A stretch of 64,000 nt of DNA. It comes from Chloroflexota bacterium. Its GTDB lineage: Bacteria > Chloroflexota > Anaerolineae > Aggregatilineales > Phototrophicaceae. The stretch's first letter is position 1. The number at the start of each line of letters is the position of its first letter. The stretch is taken from NCBI GenBank assembly GCA_011525385.1, contig WTGF01000009.1:22680-86679 (forward strand). The letters are read 5' to 3'. The notes below the pieces were generated by a model. That model was not told where the DNA came from. It saw only the letters and a program-made list of their open reading frames with translations, and searched no databases. Made by a program: the position numbers and the translations under genes. Shown one piece after another: positions 1-8,689 of the stretch.

Positions 1-1314
1 AACATCGCGCGCGAAGCGGGTCATCGATCCAAGGTGGCGGTTTCCGCGTTGCAAGATGGCATTGATCCGGTAGGCGCCTGCGTCGGCATGCGCGGGATCC
101 GCATACAAAATATTGTAAAGGAACTCCACAACGAAAAGATTGATGTCATTGAATGGAATACCGACGCCGTCGCCTTCATTTCGAAAGCTTTGAGCCCGGC
201 GCGGGTGACGGGCGTCTTCCTGGATGACGACCCCGTCGACGGCAAGACGGCCGTCGTCATCGTCCCCGACGACCAATTGTCCCTGGCAATCGGTCGCGAA
301 GGTCAAAACGCCCGTTTGGCCGCCAAGCTTACGGGCTGGCGCATCGACATCAAGAGCGTGACGGAAACGGTCCAAGGCGCGCTGGAGAATCTCGATGTGC
401 CGCCTCTGGATGTATTGACGGAAAAGCATGCCGACATGGTTGCCGAGTCGCTGCGTATCATGGAAAAGAAGAGCATGGAACTGACAGTCATGCCAGAGGA
501 GTACAAGACACTGGGCCGCTTTGCCGAAGTTGTCGAGCAGCTCTTGCAAGAGCAGCGTAACGAGGCCCGAGAGATTTACCTGCGCGAACGTGAAGCGGTC
601 AAAGCCACACTGACTCCGCAATTGTTCGAGTTGCCCTTGGACGTGCTGGCGGTATCGCAGGAGATTCTCGATATCCTCGAGCCTTATGAAAACGTTGGCG
701 AGGCGATGCTTTCTTGCCTGGTTGATGAAGAGATTGTGGCGCGCAAGCTCAGCGGGCTGGAGGGCGAGCCGATGGCCGAAGTTCAGGCGGCGCTCGACTC
801 CGTCATGGCTGCGGACATTGACGCCTTGCTTTTGGAAGCGATTTCAATTGAGGATGACGAAGAGGCTGTTGAGCCCGCCGAAGAAGCGGCCGCAGGCGAT
901 GCGGCCGAAGCACAACCGGGCGAAAGCGCCGAAGACGGAGCCGGGGAAGAAACCGCAGAACAAGATGTCCTGCTGGACGCTTTTGGACAGCCAATCCCGC
1001 AAGAGACAATGGAACCGGCCGTGGCCGGCCTGGCAATTGCCGAATCCGGCGCTGTCGAACAAGCGCCCGTCGCGCTGCCAAGCAAAGAAGGCCCGCGCCC
1101 GGACAGCCCTGACGGTGAGCCGTTCAAAGCGGAAGAAGACGAAGCCGGCTTTGAACTGGATCGCAGCAAGGGCAAGAAACAGCGGCGTACGGATCGTCAA
1201 AAACGTCGTCAATTGGTTCTGGACGAGAAGAGCGGCGAAGTCATCGCCAAACGGCGTCGCAAGGGGCGGCGCGGCAGTTGGGACGAGGAAACCTGGGAAG
1301 ACTACGACTACTAG
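1..1314 (+). CDS. nusA: Transcription termination/antitermination factor NusA (5'-truncated by window edge)
   Basis: The reading frame is open from base 1, so the N-terminal RNAP-binding and S1 domains lie outside the window. What remains (437 codons) starts inside KH1, with the NusA signature [10 protein letters not shown] and [11 protein letters not shown], followed by KH2 with [17 protein letters not shown] around residues 92-108. NusA binds RNA polymerase and nascent RNA, modulating pausing, termination and antitermination. After the KH domains there is a helical region and then a long Ala/Glu-rich acidic stretch (roughly bases 850-1140), ending in a basic segment and an acidic tail ([11 protein letters not shown]). 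It is the first visible gene of the nusA-ylxR-infB-rbfA cluster. Internal GTG at 34 is not the real start. Confidence 0.96.
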   Translation, partial: NIAREAGHRSKVAVSALQDGIDPVGACVGMRGIRIQNIVKELHNEKIDVIEWNTDAVAFISKALSPARVTGVFLDDDPVDGKTAVVIVPDDQLSLAIGREGQNARLAAKLTGWRIDIKSVTETVQGALENLDVPPLDVLTEKHADMVAESLRIMEKKSMELTVMPEEYKTLGRFAEVVEQLLQEQRNEAREIYLREREAVKATLTPQLFELPLDVLAVSQEILDILEPYENVGEAMLSCLVDEEIVARKLSGLEGEPMAEVQAALDSVMAADIDALLLEAISIEDDEEAVEPAEEAAAGDAAEAQPGESAEDGAGEETAEQDVLLDAFGQPIPQETMEPAVAGLAIAESGAVEQAPVALPSKEGPRPDSPDGEPFKAEEDEAGFELDRSKGKKQRRTDRQKRRQLVLDEKSGEVIAKRRRKGRRGSWDEETWEDYDY

Positions 1315-1345
1315 GGCATAAGCCGCTATCCAAAAGGAGCGCGTA

Positions 1346-1606
1346 GTGGGCAGCAAGCATCGTCCGCAACGCAGTTGCGTGGTTTGTCGTGACAAGATGG
1401 ACAAGAGAAGCTTGACGCGGCTTGTATTTGTCGAGGGCAACCTGAGAATCGACGAGAGTGGAAAAATGAACGGGCGCGGGGCATATTTGTGCGGCAATGC
1501 AAATTGCTGGGATGCCGCCGCGACACGCACGGTCTTGGATGCAGCGCTGCGCCGGGAACTACATGATGACGATCGTAGCTATTTGCGGCACATGAAACCA
1601 ACATGA
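1346..1606 (+). CDS. ylxR: YlxR family RNA-binding protein (DUF448)
   Basis: An 86-residue protein with the YlxR hallmarks RSCVVCRDK near the N-terminus and GRGAYLC in the middle. Members sit between nusA and infB in many bacteria; the fold binds RNA, and some members have been linked to RNase P or transcription regulation, so the exact role here is unknown. The start is GTG at 1346, preceded by an AAAAGGAG ribosome-binding site. It is 31 bases after the nusA stop and clearly in the same operon. Confidence 0.92.
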   Translation: MGSKHRPQRSCVVCRDKMDKRSLTRLVFVEGNLRIDESGKMNGRGAYLCGNANCWDAAATRTVLDAALRRELHDDDRSYLRHMKPT

Positions 1607-1678
1607 CGACCATCCGCTAGAACCGGCAGGAACGCATATCCTGCCCCGGACAGTGCTCCAAAACTGAAGGAGGTAGGT

Positions 1679-3490
1679 ATGGTAGAAACTTCAAACGTAA
1701 TTCTTGTTCCCGATTTCTTGACAGTACGCGAACTTGCCGAACTGATCGATTCCAGTCCCATCGACGTGATGAAGCGCTTGATTACCAACGGCATCATGGC
1801 GTCCATAAACCAGCAAATCGACTTCGATACGGCGGCTATCGTTATCGAAGAGATGGGCTTCACCGCTCAATCCGAAAGCGCGGTCGCCGCTGCCGAAGAA
1901 GAAGAAAAACGCGCGGAAGAACGTGAAGAAAAATGGAGCGTCATGTATCTGGGCGAGACGCCCGATACGCTAATCGAGCGCCCGCCGATCATCACGATTC
2001 TGGGCCACGTCGACCATGGAAAGACCACGCTGCTGGACACGATCCGCAAGACCGCGGTCGCGGAAGGCGAAGCGGGGGGCATCACCCAACATATTGGCGC
2101 ATATCAGGCGCAGCACGATGGACGTATTCTGACATTTCTGGATACGCCCGGCCACGAAGCCTTTACCGCTATGCGCGCGCGCGGCGCCCAGGGCGCGGAT
2201 ATCGCTATCCTGGTGGTGGCCGCTGACGATGGCGTCATGCCCACCACGCGTGAAGCGCTGGACCATGCGCGCGCAGCCAACGTGCCGCTGGTGGTCGCAA
2301 TCACCAAGATTGACAGAGACAACGCCAATGCTGATATGGTCAAACAGCAACTGGCGGAACTCGACCTGATCCCCGACGATTGGGATGGTTCCACCATGAT
2401 GGTTCCGGTAGATTCTCTCAATGGCGTGGGCATCGAAGATCTCCTGGAGGCGCTCGTCTTGGTGGCGGACGACAATTCCATCGTAGGCAATCCACAAGGC
2501 ACATTGCGCGGCACTGTGATTGAAGCCGAGGTGGACCGAAGTCGCGGGACGATGGCAACACTGCTGGTCATGAACGGTACGATGAAACGCGGAGACGTCA
2601 TCGTGGCCGGGACGTCCTACGGCAGAGTCAAAGCCATGTTTGATTCCGCTGGCAACCCGGTAAAGCGAGCGATTCCATCCATGCCCGTATCCGTGTTGGG
2701 CTTGGGCGCGCCGCCGGCGCCTGGCGTGTTTTTCGAGATTGTGGCGAATGACAAGATAGCGCGGGGCATAGCGGAAGATCGGCGACAGCAGGAACGGGCG
2801 CGTCAGGTGAGCGGACCCGTTCAAGCCGCGATGACGCTTGAAGATCTATTCGATCAATTCCAATCCGGCGAGGCCAAAGAATTGGCGATGGTCTTGAAGA
2901 CTGATGTCCAGGGGTCCATCCAGCCCATCACCGACGAACTCAAAAACATATCACAGCGTAACGAAGAAGGCATAGAAGTCCGTGTACTGCGCCAGGAAGT
3001 TGGTCGCATCACCGAATCCGATGTTATGTTGGCAAGCGCATCCAATGCGATCGTAGTTGGCTTCAACGTCGGTGTAGATAATCCGGCGCAATCTTCGGCC
3101 GAAGTGCAGGGAGTAGAGATCCGCAAGTATGATGTCATATACAAGCTCTTTGAAGACATTGAACTGGCATTGCACGGTATGCTCGAGCCCAAGTTCGGTG
3201 ACCAGGTCGTGGGTATTGCCGAAGTGCGTCAGACCTTTAAGATCCCGCGCGGCGGAGTCGTAGCCGGCAGCATGATAAAGGAAGGCGAAGCAAGGCGTAA
3301 TGCCAAGGCGCGGCTAAAACGAGGCGGCAAAATCATCATCGACGGCGTAAACGTCAGTTCGCTAAAGCGATTCCAGGACGATGTGCGCGAAGTCCGATCC
3401 GGCTTTGAATGCGGGATTGGCCTGGCCGGTGTCAGCGACTTCGAAGAAGGCGATATCATCGAGTTTTTCGTTCGCGTTCGTGTCAATTAA
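1679..3490 (+). CDS. infB: Translation initiation factor IF-2
   Basis: GTPase that brings fMet-tRNA to the 30S subunit and promotes subunit joining. At 603 residues it is a compact IF-2, lacking the long N-terminal extension of enterobacterial forms. An IF2_N module (residues about 12-60) is followed by an acidic linker and the G domain: P-loop GHVDHGKTTLLD (about 109), DTPGHEAF, then TKID where NKxD is usual. Domain II follows and the C-terminal half carries the IF-2-specific domains III and IV. The ATG at 1679 is preceded by a near-perfect AAGGAGGT site. The Asn to Thr change in the G4 motif is visible directly in the DNA (ACC codon). Confidence 0.97.
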   Translation: MVETSNVILVPDFLTVRELAELIDSSPIDVMKRLITNGIMASINQQIDFDTAAIVIEEMGFTAQSESAVAAAEEEEKRAEEREEKWSVMYLGETPDTLIERPPIITILGHVDHGKTTLLDTIRKTAVAEGEAGGITQHIGAYQAQHDGRILTFLDTPGHEAFTAMRARGAQGADIAILVVAADDGVMPTTREALDHARAANVPLVVAITKIDRDNANADMVKQQLAELDLIPDDWDGSTMMVPVDSLNGVGIEDLLEALVLVADDNSIVGNPQGTLRGTVIEAEVDRSRGTMATLLVMNGTMKRGDVIVAGTSYGRVKAMFDSAGNPVKRAIPSMPVSVLGLGAPPAPGVFFEIVANDKIARGIAEDRRQQERARQVSGPVQAAMTLEDLFDQFQSGEAKELAMVLKTDVQGSIQPITDELKNISQRNEEGIEVRVLRQEVGRITESDVMLASASNAIVVGFNVGVDNPAQSSAEVQGVEIRKYDVIYKLFEDIELALHGMLEPKFGDQVVGIAEVRQTFKIPRGGVVAGSMIKEGEARRNAKARLKRGGKIIIDGVNVSSLKRFQDDVREVRSGFECGIGLAGVSDFEEGDIIEFFVRVRVN

Positions 3491-3504
3491 TCTGAAAGAA
3501 GCTA

Positions 3505-3879
3505 ATGTCAATCAAACAAGGCCGCATGAGCGACCGGATTCAGCAAATCTTGAGCCAGTTGCTTTTACGCGAGATCGCAGATCCGCGCCTGCAAGGCATC
3601 ACCGTAACCGAGGTTAAGCTCGACCCGGAACTTATGGTTGCCAAGATCTACGTCAGCGCGATGGGTGACGAGAGCCGGCAAGATACAGTGATGGCGGGAT
3701 TGCGGCGCGCCAATGGATTTCTGCGGCGCGAAGTAGGCAAAGTCATCCGTCTGCGCAGCACGCCGGAATTGCATTTCCATTGGGACCATACTCTGGAGCA
3801 CGCGGAACGAATCAACCAGCTAATCGCAAATCTCGAGATCCCGCCCGAGTCCGAGAGCGGTCCAGATGCGGACAATTGA
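3505..3879 (+). CDS. rbfA: 30S ribosome-binding factor A
   Basis: A 124-residue KH-like fold protein needed for 16S rRNA 5'-end maturation and late 30S assembly, also important in cold. The family pattern is clear: an N-terminal basic helix (RMSDRIQQILSQLLLREIAD), the DPRLQGITVTEVKLD strand and the RLRSTPELHFHWD segment near residue 85-97. The start ATG at 3505 follows GAAAGAAG. It lies 14 bases after infB, the conserved order, and its end overlaps the next gene by 14 bases. Confidence 0.95.
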   Translation: MSIKQGRMSDRIQQILSQLLLREIADPRLQGITVTEVKLDPELMVAKIYVSAMGDESRQDTVMAGLRRANGFLRREVGKVIRLRSTPELHFHWDHTLEHAERINQLIANLEIPPESESGPDADN

Positions 3880-4855
3880 GTCACCGTGGCAGGCCGCCGC
3901 CGATGCCATCAAGGCCGCCGGGACGGTTCTCGCGATTTCGCACATTGCCCCGGACGGCGATGCTGTAGGTTCTCTATTGGGAATCAGCGACGCAATGCGT
4001 GCCCTGGGCAAGGATGTCACAGCCGTCATTGACGACGGTGTGCCTCCCGACCTCGAGTTTGTGCCGGGAAGCGGGACAATTCTCTCCAGCATCGAGGCCG
4101 GGGAATTCGACTTGATGATCACGGTGGATTCGAGCGATCTGGAAAGAATCGGCGTCGCCGGCGCATATGGAATGGCGCACAGCAAAAAGATCATTAATCT
4201 GGATCATCACCCCACAAATACTCGCTACGGCAACATTAATCTAGTCGTATCTCATGCGGTGGCCGCCGCGGAGATAGTCTTTGATCTGGTTAACTATATC
4301 CCTTGCCAATTGACCGAATCGGCCGCCTATGCCCTGCTGACCGGATTGGTCACCGACACGCAGGGATTTCGCATTAGCGCCACGAACGACCGCACTTTAG
4401 AGATCGCGCGGGCGCTGATGCAAAAAGGGGCGCCTCTTTCACAGATCATGGCGCAGACGCTCAACCGGCGACCCTATCAAGAAGTAGTTTTGTGGAAGCT
4501 GGTTTTCCCTTCGGTTGCAATTAGCGATGGCCTGATCCATGCCGCGATAACACGAGACAATATCTCTCAAGCCGGTTTAGACGCCATGACAGACGGCGGC
4601 TTGGTCAGCCACTTGGTAAATGTCGATCAGGCCAAAGTATCTATCGTTTTCAAGGAATTGTTGGACAACCAGGTGGAAGTCGGCTTCCGATCCAAACCCG
4701 GCTACGATGTCGCGAGCCTGGCAGTGCGGCTCGGCGGCGGCGGGCATAGGCAGGCTTCAGGCTGCACCATGGACGGAACCTTGGCGCAGGTACGGGCTAC
4801 TGTCTTGCCCCTGGCTCATCAGGTCATCAGCGCAGGGGATTCGGGACTTGAGTGA
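3866..4855 (+). CDS. nrnA: DHH/DHHA1 phosphoesterase, NrnA-like oligoribonuclease/pAp phosphatase
   Basis: A 329-residue DHH family enzyme. Motif I is SHIAPDGDAVGS, motif II TVDSSD, motif III LDHHPTN, and motif IV lies in GLVTDTQGF; the C-terminal DHHA1 nucleotide-binding motif is GGGGHRQASG. Family members with this architecture degrade short oligoribonucleotides and/or dephosphorylate pAp using Mn2+; cyclic-dinucleotide activity is also possible, and the sequence alone cannot separate these. The start overlaps rbfA by 14 bases and the end overlaps truB by 8, suggesting translational coupling in the operon. Confidence 0.93.
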   Translation: MRTIESPWQAAADAIKAAGTVLAISHIAPDGDAVGSLLGISDAMRALGKDVTAVIDDGVPPDLEFVPGSGTILSSIEAGEFDLMITVDSSDLERIGVAGAYGMAHSKKIINLDHHPTNTRYGNINLVVSHAVAAAEIVFDLVNYIPCQLTESAAYALLTGLVTDTQGFRISATNDRTLEIARALMQKGAPLSQIMAQTLNRRPYQEVVLWKLVFPSVAISDGLIHAAITRDNISQAGLDAMTDGGLVSHLVNVDQAKVSIVFKELLDNQVEVGFRSKPGYDVASLAVRLGGGGHRQASGCTMDGTLAQVRATVLPLAHQVISAGDSGLE

Positions 4856-5750
4856 AATTGATCATTCAGGTTTTCTCAATGTCGACAAGCCACTTCACTA
4901 TACCAGTCACGACGTTGTCGCGCTTGTGCGCCGGCGCTACCGAGAACTGACCGGAGCGAAGAAAGTAGGTCACGCCGGCACCCTCGATCCCCTGGCGAGC
5001 GGCGTACTGATCCTCTGCCTGGGCAAGGCGACCCGCTTGAGCGAATACATCATGCCGGGACACAAGTCTTACCGCGCCAGCGTTACGCTCGGGCGAACAA
5101 GCTCTACTTACGACAGCGGCGGCGAAATCAGCGAGAGCCCGGTCGAAACCGGGAGCATAGAACTTGCCGATATTAGAGAAGCAATCGCGCCGTTCATCGG
5201 CGAGATACTGCAGCTGCCGCCCATGTACAGCGCGATCAAGGTCAAAGGCCGCAAGCTCTATGAGCTCGCGCGGAAGGGTCAATCAATCGAAGTCGAGCCA
5301 AGACCTGTACTCATAAACAGCATCAACATATTAGGGTGGAATGACCCGCTGCTTGAACTTGACGTGATATGCGGCGCCGGCACTTATATTCGCAGCTTGG
5401 CTCACGACTTGGGTCAAGCGCTGGGAGTTGGCGCATATCTCTCCGGCTTGCAACGTCGTTCCAGCGGAGAGTTTACGCTTGGCGACAGCGTGGCCCTCGA
5501 AACCCTCCTAAACGAAGAAGACTGGTGGCGGCACATCATTCCACCGCATGCCGCGCTGGCGGGGCAAAGCTGTGTGACGCTGTCAAAAGACGAATTGTCG
5601 AGAATCCAAAATGGGCGAGCGATCGCTCGACGCGCCCGATTAGACGCCGAGCGCGTATTCGCTTTCACCCCCGACAAGAGTCTTGCCGCGGTCCTGGTCC
5701 CCCAAGACGAGCTTTGGAAACCGCATAAAGTATTTCCCGGTCAAAGTTGA
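4848..5750 (+). CDS. truB: tRNA pseudouridine(55) synthase TruB
   Basis: Makes pseudouridine 55 in the T-loop of tRNAs. The catalytic motif is GHAGTLDPLASGVL (Asp in TLDP), preceded by GFLNVDKP and followed by the characteristic YRASVTLGRTSSTYDSGGE and the GTYIRSLAHDLG motif. The frame stays open upstream into nrnA, but the family begins a few residues before GFLNVDKP, so TTG at 4848 (300 residues) is chosen; it overlaps the nrnA stop by 8 bases. A C-terminal extension of about 60 residues after the catalytic domain fits a PUA-like tail. Confidence 0.94.
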   Translation: MSEIDHSGFLNVDKPLHYTSHDVVALVRRRYRELTGAKKVGHAGTLDPLASGVLILCLGKATRLSEYIMPGHKSYRASVTLGRTSSTYDSGGEISESPVETGSIELADIREAIAPFIGEILQLPPMYSAIKVKGRKLYELARKGQSIEVEPRPVLINSINILGWNDPLLELDVICGAGTYIRSLAHDLGQALGVGAYLSGLQRRSSGEFTLGDSVALETLLNEEDWWRHIIPPHAALAGQSCVTLSKDELSRIQNGRAIARRARLDAERVFAFTPDKSLAAVLVPQDELWKPHKVFPGQS

Positions 5751-5917
5751 TACAATTGGCCGAGAATGACCGGTCTTGATTCACCTTAAGCTGGGCGTTT
5801 CGCGGGTGGATAGCAGGTCGCGCGCGTACTACGATTTCCAGATGCCAGGTGTTCCTGGCCGAGGAGGCGCGATATAGGCATTTCAAGGCCGGGCATGTAA
5901 GACTAACAGGGTCGCCG

Positions 5918-6856
5918 ATGCTCCATTTGCGCCATCTCGGTGAAGCTCAGATCGAAACTGAATCCGTCGTGACCATCGGCGTCTTTGACGGCGTACACCT
6001 CGGACACCGGACAATGATCAGGCGACTGGTGGAGGAGGCTCGAGCCAGCAATCGACTTGCGGTGGTCCTGACCTTTCACCCGCATCCGGACAAAGTATTG
6101 GGAGAAGTCGACGCGCGCTACTATTTGAGCACACCGGAACAGCGCGCGAAGCTACTGATAGCGCTGGGCGTTGACGTTGTTATCACCCACCCTTTCGACG
6201 AAGAGATAAGACATATTCGGGCTGAGCAATTCGTAGATCAACTCGTTAAGCATTTGCGCTTGAAAGAGTTGTGGGTGGGCGCGGATTTCGCCTTGGGTTA
6301 CGAACGAGAGGGAACGGTCGAGTTTCTGCGCCTGCAAGGTAAAGTCAAGGGATTCAGCGTGACGGCTATCGAACTGATCATGAGCGAAGCCGGCGGTGAT
6401 TCCATTCATAGCTCACAGGTACGGGATCTAGTACGGCAGGGAGAGATGCGCGGAGCGAAAGTCATGCTCGGCCGCGCCTACTCAGTTGAAGGCAAAGTGG
6501 TAATGGGACAGCAGCGCGGCCGAACGATTGGCGTTCCAACCGCCAACCTGGACATCTGGGAAGAGCAAATCATCCCGCCCAACGGTGTCTATGCGGGACT
6601 GGCAAGATTAGGCGAGGAAACGCTGATGGCCGCCACCAATATCGGGATGCGTCCAACGTTTGGCGAAAACAGGCTGTCAATCGAGGCGCACTTGTTGGGT
6701 TTCGATCGAGACATTTATGGCGCGTCCATGGAACTGAGTTTTGAGACGCGCTTGCGCCCGGAGAGAAAGTTCGCCTGTTCTGAAGAACTGTTGACGCAAA
6801 TCAAGTTGGATATTGAACAGACCAAAGCCGCGCTGGAAAAAGTTCAGCCCGATTGA
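5918..6856 (+). CDS. ribF: Bifunctional riboflavin kinase/FAD synthetase
   Basis: Converts riboflavin to FMN and FMN to FAD. The N-terminal nucleotidyltransferase half has TIGVFDGVHLGH and TFHPHPDKVL; the C-terminal riboflavin kinase half has GRTIGVPTANLD (about residue 205) followed by NGVYAG. The length of 312 residues is typical. ATG at 5918 was chosen because the family starts shortly before VVTIGVFDG; the in-frame ATG at 5849 would add 23 unrelated residues. It ends the nusA cluster and its stop overlaps the oppositely oriented era by 13 bases. No FMN riboswitch is recognisable in the 167-base gap upstream. Confidence 0.95.
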   Translation: MLHLRHLGEAQIETESVVTIGVFDGVHLGHRTMIRRLVEEARASNRLAVVLTFHPHPDKVLGEVDARYYLSTPEQRAKLLIALGVDVVITHPFDEEIRHIRAEQFVDQLVKHLRLKELWVGADFALGYEREGTVEFLRLQGKVKGFSVTAIELIMSEAGGDSIHSSQVRDLVRQGEMRGAKVMLGRAYSVEGKVVMGQQRGRTIGVPTANLDIWEEQIIPPNGVYAGLARLGEETLMAATNIGMRPTFGENRLSIEAHLLGFDRDIYGASMELSFETRLRPERKFACSEELLTQIKLDIEQTKAALEKVQPD

Positions 6857-7803
6857 AACTTCTTGCTTTTTGGCTTGCCTTTTGACAAGAAGTAACCGAC
6901 GCGCTTCATAAACTGCTCGTTGCCGCGCCAATTCTTCAGTACCTTCACGCGCGTCTGGAGATGAACATGCCTTTCCAGCAGACGCTCGAGGTCAGCGCGC
7001 GCGTCTATGCCAATGCGCTTGATCATCTTGCCTCGCTTGCCGATGACAATGCCCTTTTGCGATTCCCTTTCGACATAGACGACAGCGTCGATGATATTGA
7101 TATCGTTTTTCTCACTGAACCGGCTGATTTCCACCGCAACCGCGTATGGAATCTCGTCACTGGTCAATTCGATGATTTTTTCGCGGATGATTTCGGCGGC
7201 CAGAAAGCGCAAATTGCTTTCGCTGACCTGATCTGCGGGATAATAGCGCGGTCCCAAGGGCAGCAAAGGTATCAAGCCGTCAATCAGGTTGCGAACCCCG
7301 GTCCCGTCCCTGGCGCTGGTTTCGAATACAAGATCATGTTTGATTAAGGCAAGGTGATCGCGGCGATCACAATCTTCGCCTGCCAGGTCAATCTTGTTGA
7401 GGACAAGTACTTTGGGCGTCCGCGCCGCCGCGCGCTTAATCGCGTCGGCAATGACTATGTCTTCCGCTCGCGGCCCCTGCGAAACGTCAAGGATCCACAG
7501 TATGACATCGGCGTCATAAAGCGCGTCGTGAGCGACCCTGACCATGTAGTCGCCCAATCGCGTTCGCGGATCATGAACCCCCGGCGTATCGACGAACAAG
7601 ATCTGCGCGTCATCGCGCGTATGGATGCCCAGTTGCCGCTGGCGGGTGGTCTGTGGCTTGGCGCTAACAATGGCGATCTTTTGCCCAAGTATGGCGTTGA
7701 TTAGCGTGGATTTGCCAACATTCGGGCGTCCGACGACAGCCACCAAGCCGGAACGGTGATCATCGCTCCAATCATCGCTGAAGATCGAATCCAGTTCATC
7801 CAC
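6844..7803 (-). CDS. era: GTPase Era
   Basis: Ras-like GTPase that binds the 3' end of 16S rRNA and assists 30S maturation. G domain motifs are GRPNVGKSTLIN (G1), TTRQRQ switch (G2), DTPGVH (G3) and LNKIDL (G4); the C-terminal KH domain carries the GKRGKMIKRIG loop. The frame is open upstream but the family starts just before the G domain, so GTG at 7803 (319 residues) is preferred; it overlaps the preceding gene's stop by 8 bases (GTGGATGA), a translational-coupling arrangement. Last gene of a three-gene minus-strand operon. Confidence 0.95.
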   Translation of the reverse strand: MDELDSIFSDDWSDDHRSGLVAVVGRPNVGKSTLINAILGQKIAIVSAKPQTTRQRQLGIHTRDDAQILFVDTPGVHDPRTRLGDYMVRVAHDALYDADVILWILDVSQGPRAEDIVIADAIKRAAARTPKVLVLNKIDLAGEDCDRRDHLALIKHDLVFETSARDGTGVRNLIDGLIPLLPLGPRYYPADQVSESNLRFLAAEIIREKIIELTSDEIPYAVAVEISRFSEKNDINIIDAVVYVERESQKGIVIGKRGKMIKRIGIDARADLERLLERHVHLQTRVKVLKNWRGNEQFMKRVGYFLSKGKPKSKKFQSG

Positions 7804-8299
7804 GACACAGCCAATCGTCCAAGCTGGGGAAGCGAGGCAAGTGCCGAAGAAGTCGTTCCGGGAAACCATCACTTTCGTTCTCGATAAGCGCCGAGAGCCG
7901 CGCGACGGGCTCTCGATCTTCAGGCGCTCGATAGACGAAAACATCGTAGGGACTGTCGAAATCCAATTGCTTGAGCGGGACCATCTCGTCGGCGCCGTCA
8001 TTGCGCCAGCCTAGAACGTCCGAGCGCGGATAGAGATGACTGTTCATCATTAAGAAGTCCCAAGCCAGCTCGCCCGTCATCGTTTCGCCATAATCCAGAA
8101 CGACCAGATCCGGCACGATGGACCATTGCGGTTTGAATAAATAGGGGATCCCGTATCGTAGAGCGATCTCGCCCTGAACAATGAGGTCTGCTTGCGGCAG
8201 TACACTCGACGACAGGAAGAAAGACCCGTCGACGCGCGAGACGGTTCCGCTTAGCAATTCATTGATGGGTTCTCGCGCAGGTATCGGATTGACGGGCAT
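7796..8299 (-). CDS. Hypothetical protein upstream of era, possible nuclease-like fold
   Basis: A 167-residue soluble protein that I do not recognise by name. The segment IVQGEIALRYGIPYLFKPQW followed by PDLVVLDYGE hints at a small mixed alpha/beta domain with several conserved-looking acidic and aromatic residues. It starts with ATG at 8299, eight bases after the small membrane protein gene, and its stop overlaps the era start. The tight packing in both directions supports a real, co-transcribed gene. Any nuclease or binding role is a guess; confidence refers to it being a gene. Confidence 0.75.
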   Translation of the reverse strand: MPVNPIPAREPINELLSGTVSRVDGSFFLSSSVLPQADLIVQGEIALRYGIPYLFKPQWSIVPDLVVLDYGETMTGELAWDFLMMNSHLYPRSDVLGWRNDGADEMVPLKQLDFDSPYDVFVYRAPEDREPVARLSALIENESDGFPERLLRHLPRFPSLDDWLCRG

Positions 8300-8307
8300 C
8301 TCGCGCG

Positions 8308-8592
8308 CTAGTGATGTTCGGGTTCGGCGGGAACGTTGATATCGTCAAAGCGCTCAAAGGGACGCACCCAGCCCAGCCAGAAACCGATGGCAATGGCCAG
8401 CAATAGCAAGCCGCTGACCAGCAACAAACCCAGTGTATGCGTCGATTCGGCGTCGAGACCGCCCCCATAGATGACACCGACCATCGCCGCAACCATCATC
8501 ATCGTCATGCCCAACCCGCCGACCATCGCCAAACAGTAGAGGGTGAACTTGCTCGGTTGCCGCGTCAAACTGCTACCCTGTTCTTCTTTCAC
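8308..8592 (-). CDS. Small membrane protein, two transmembrane segments
   Basis: A 94-residue protein with a hydrophobic segment at about residues 20-43 (LAMVGGLGMTMMMVAAMVGV) and a second at about 55-77 (LGLLLVSGLLLLAIAIGFWLG), then a short acidic/His tail. No family is recognised. GTG at 8592 is the start; there is no strong ribosome-binding site. It heads the minus-strand run that ends with era and diverges from the histidine phosphatase gene. Confidence 0.72.
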   Translation of the reverse strand: MKEEQGSSLTRQPSKFTLYCLAMVGGLGMTMMMVAAMVGVIYGGGLDAESTHTLGLLLVSGLLLLAIAIGFWLGWVRPFERFDDINVPAEPEHH

Positions 8593-8611
8593 TCGAATAT
8601 CGCCTTATGTA

Positions 8612-8620
8612 TGCTAAAAT
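8612..8620 (+). promoter_or_regulatory. Putative extended -10 element upstream of the histidine phosphatase
   Basis: TGCTAAAAT matches an extended -10 (TGn + TAAAAT). The same nine-base string occurs immediately upstream of the histidine kinase gene at 23085, and TGCTAGAAT upstream of mutS. No convincing -35 hexamer is visible, which fits extended -10 promoters. Confidence 0.45.
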
Positions 8621-8689
8621 TCGAATCTTGATTGCATTTTGCCCCTAGCCCCTGCATCCGTCAAGTCTGGGAGAATGGAATACGATGAG

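Noticed and set aside
686..1321. Overlapping 211-residue frame inside nusA
   Set aside because: Arg/Ser/Trp-rich shadow of the acidic nusA region; no family motif.
844..1530. 228-residue minus-strand frame across nusA and ylxR
   Set aside because: Antisense to two firmly identified genes; composition is a complement artefact.
1970..2824. 284-residue minus-strand frame within infB
   Set aside because: His/Arg-rich antisense frame; infB motifs are intact on the plus strand.
5751..5917. FMN riboswitch upstream of ribF
   Set aside because: The RFN core is not present in the 167-base gap.
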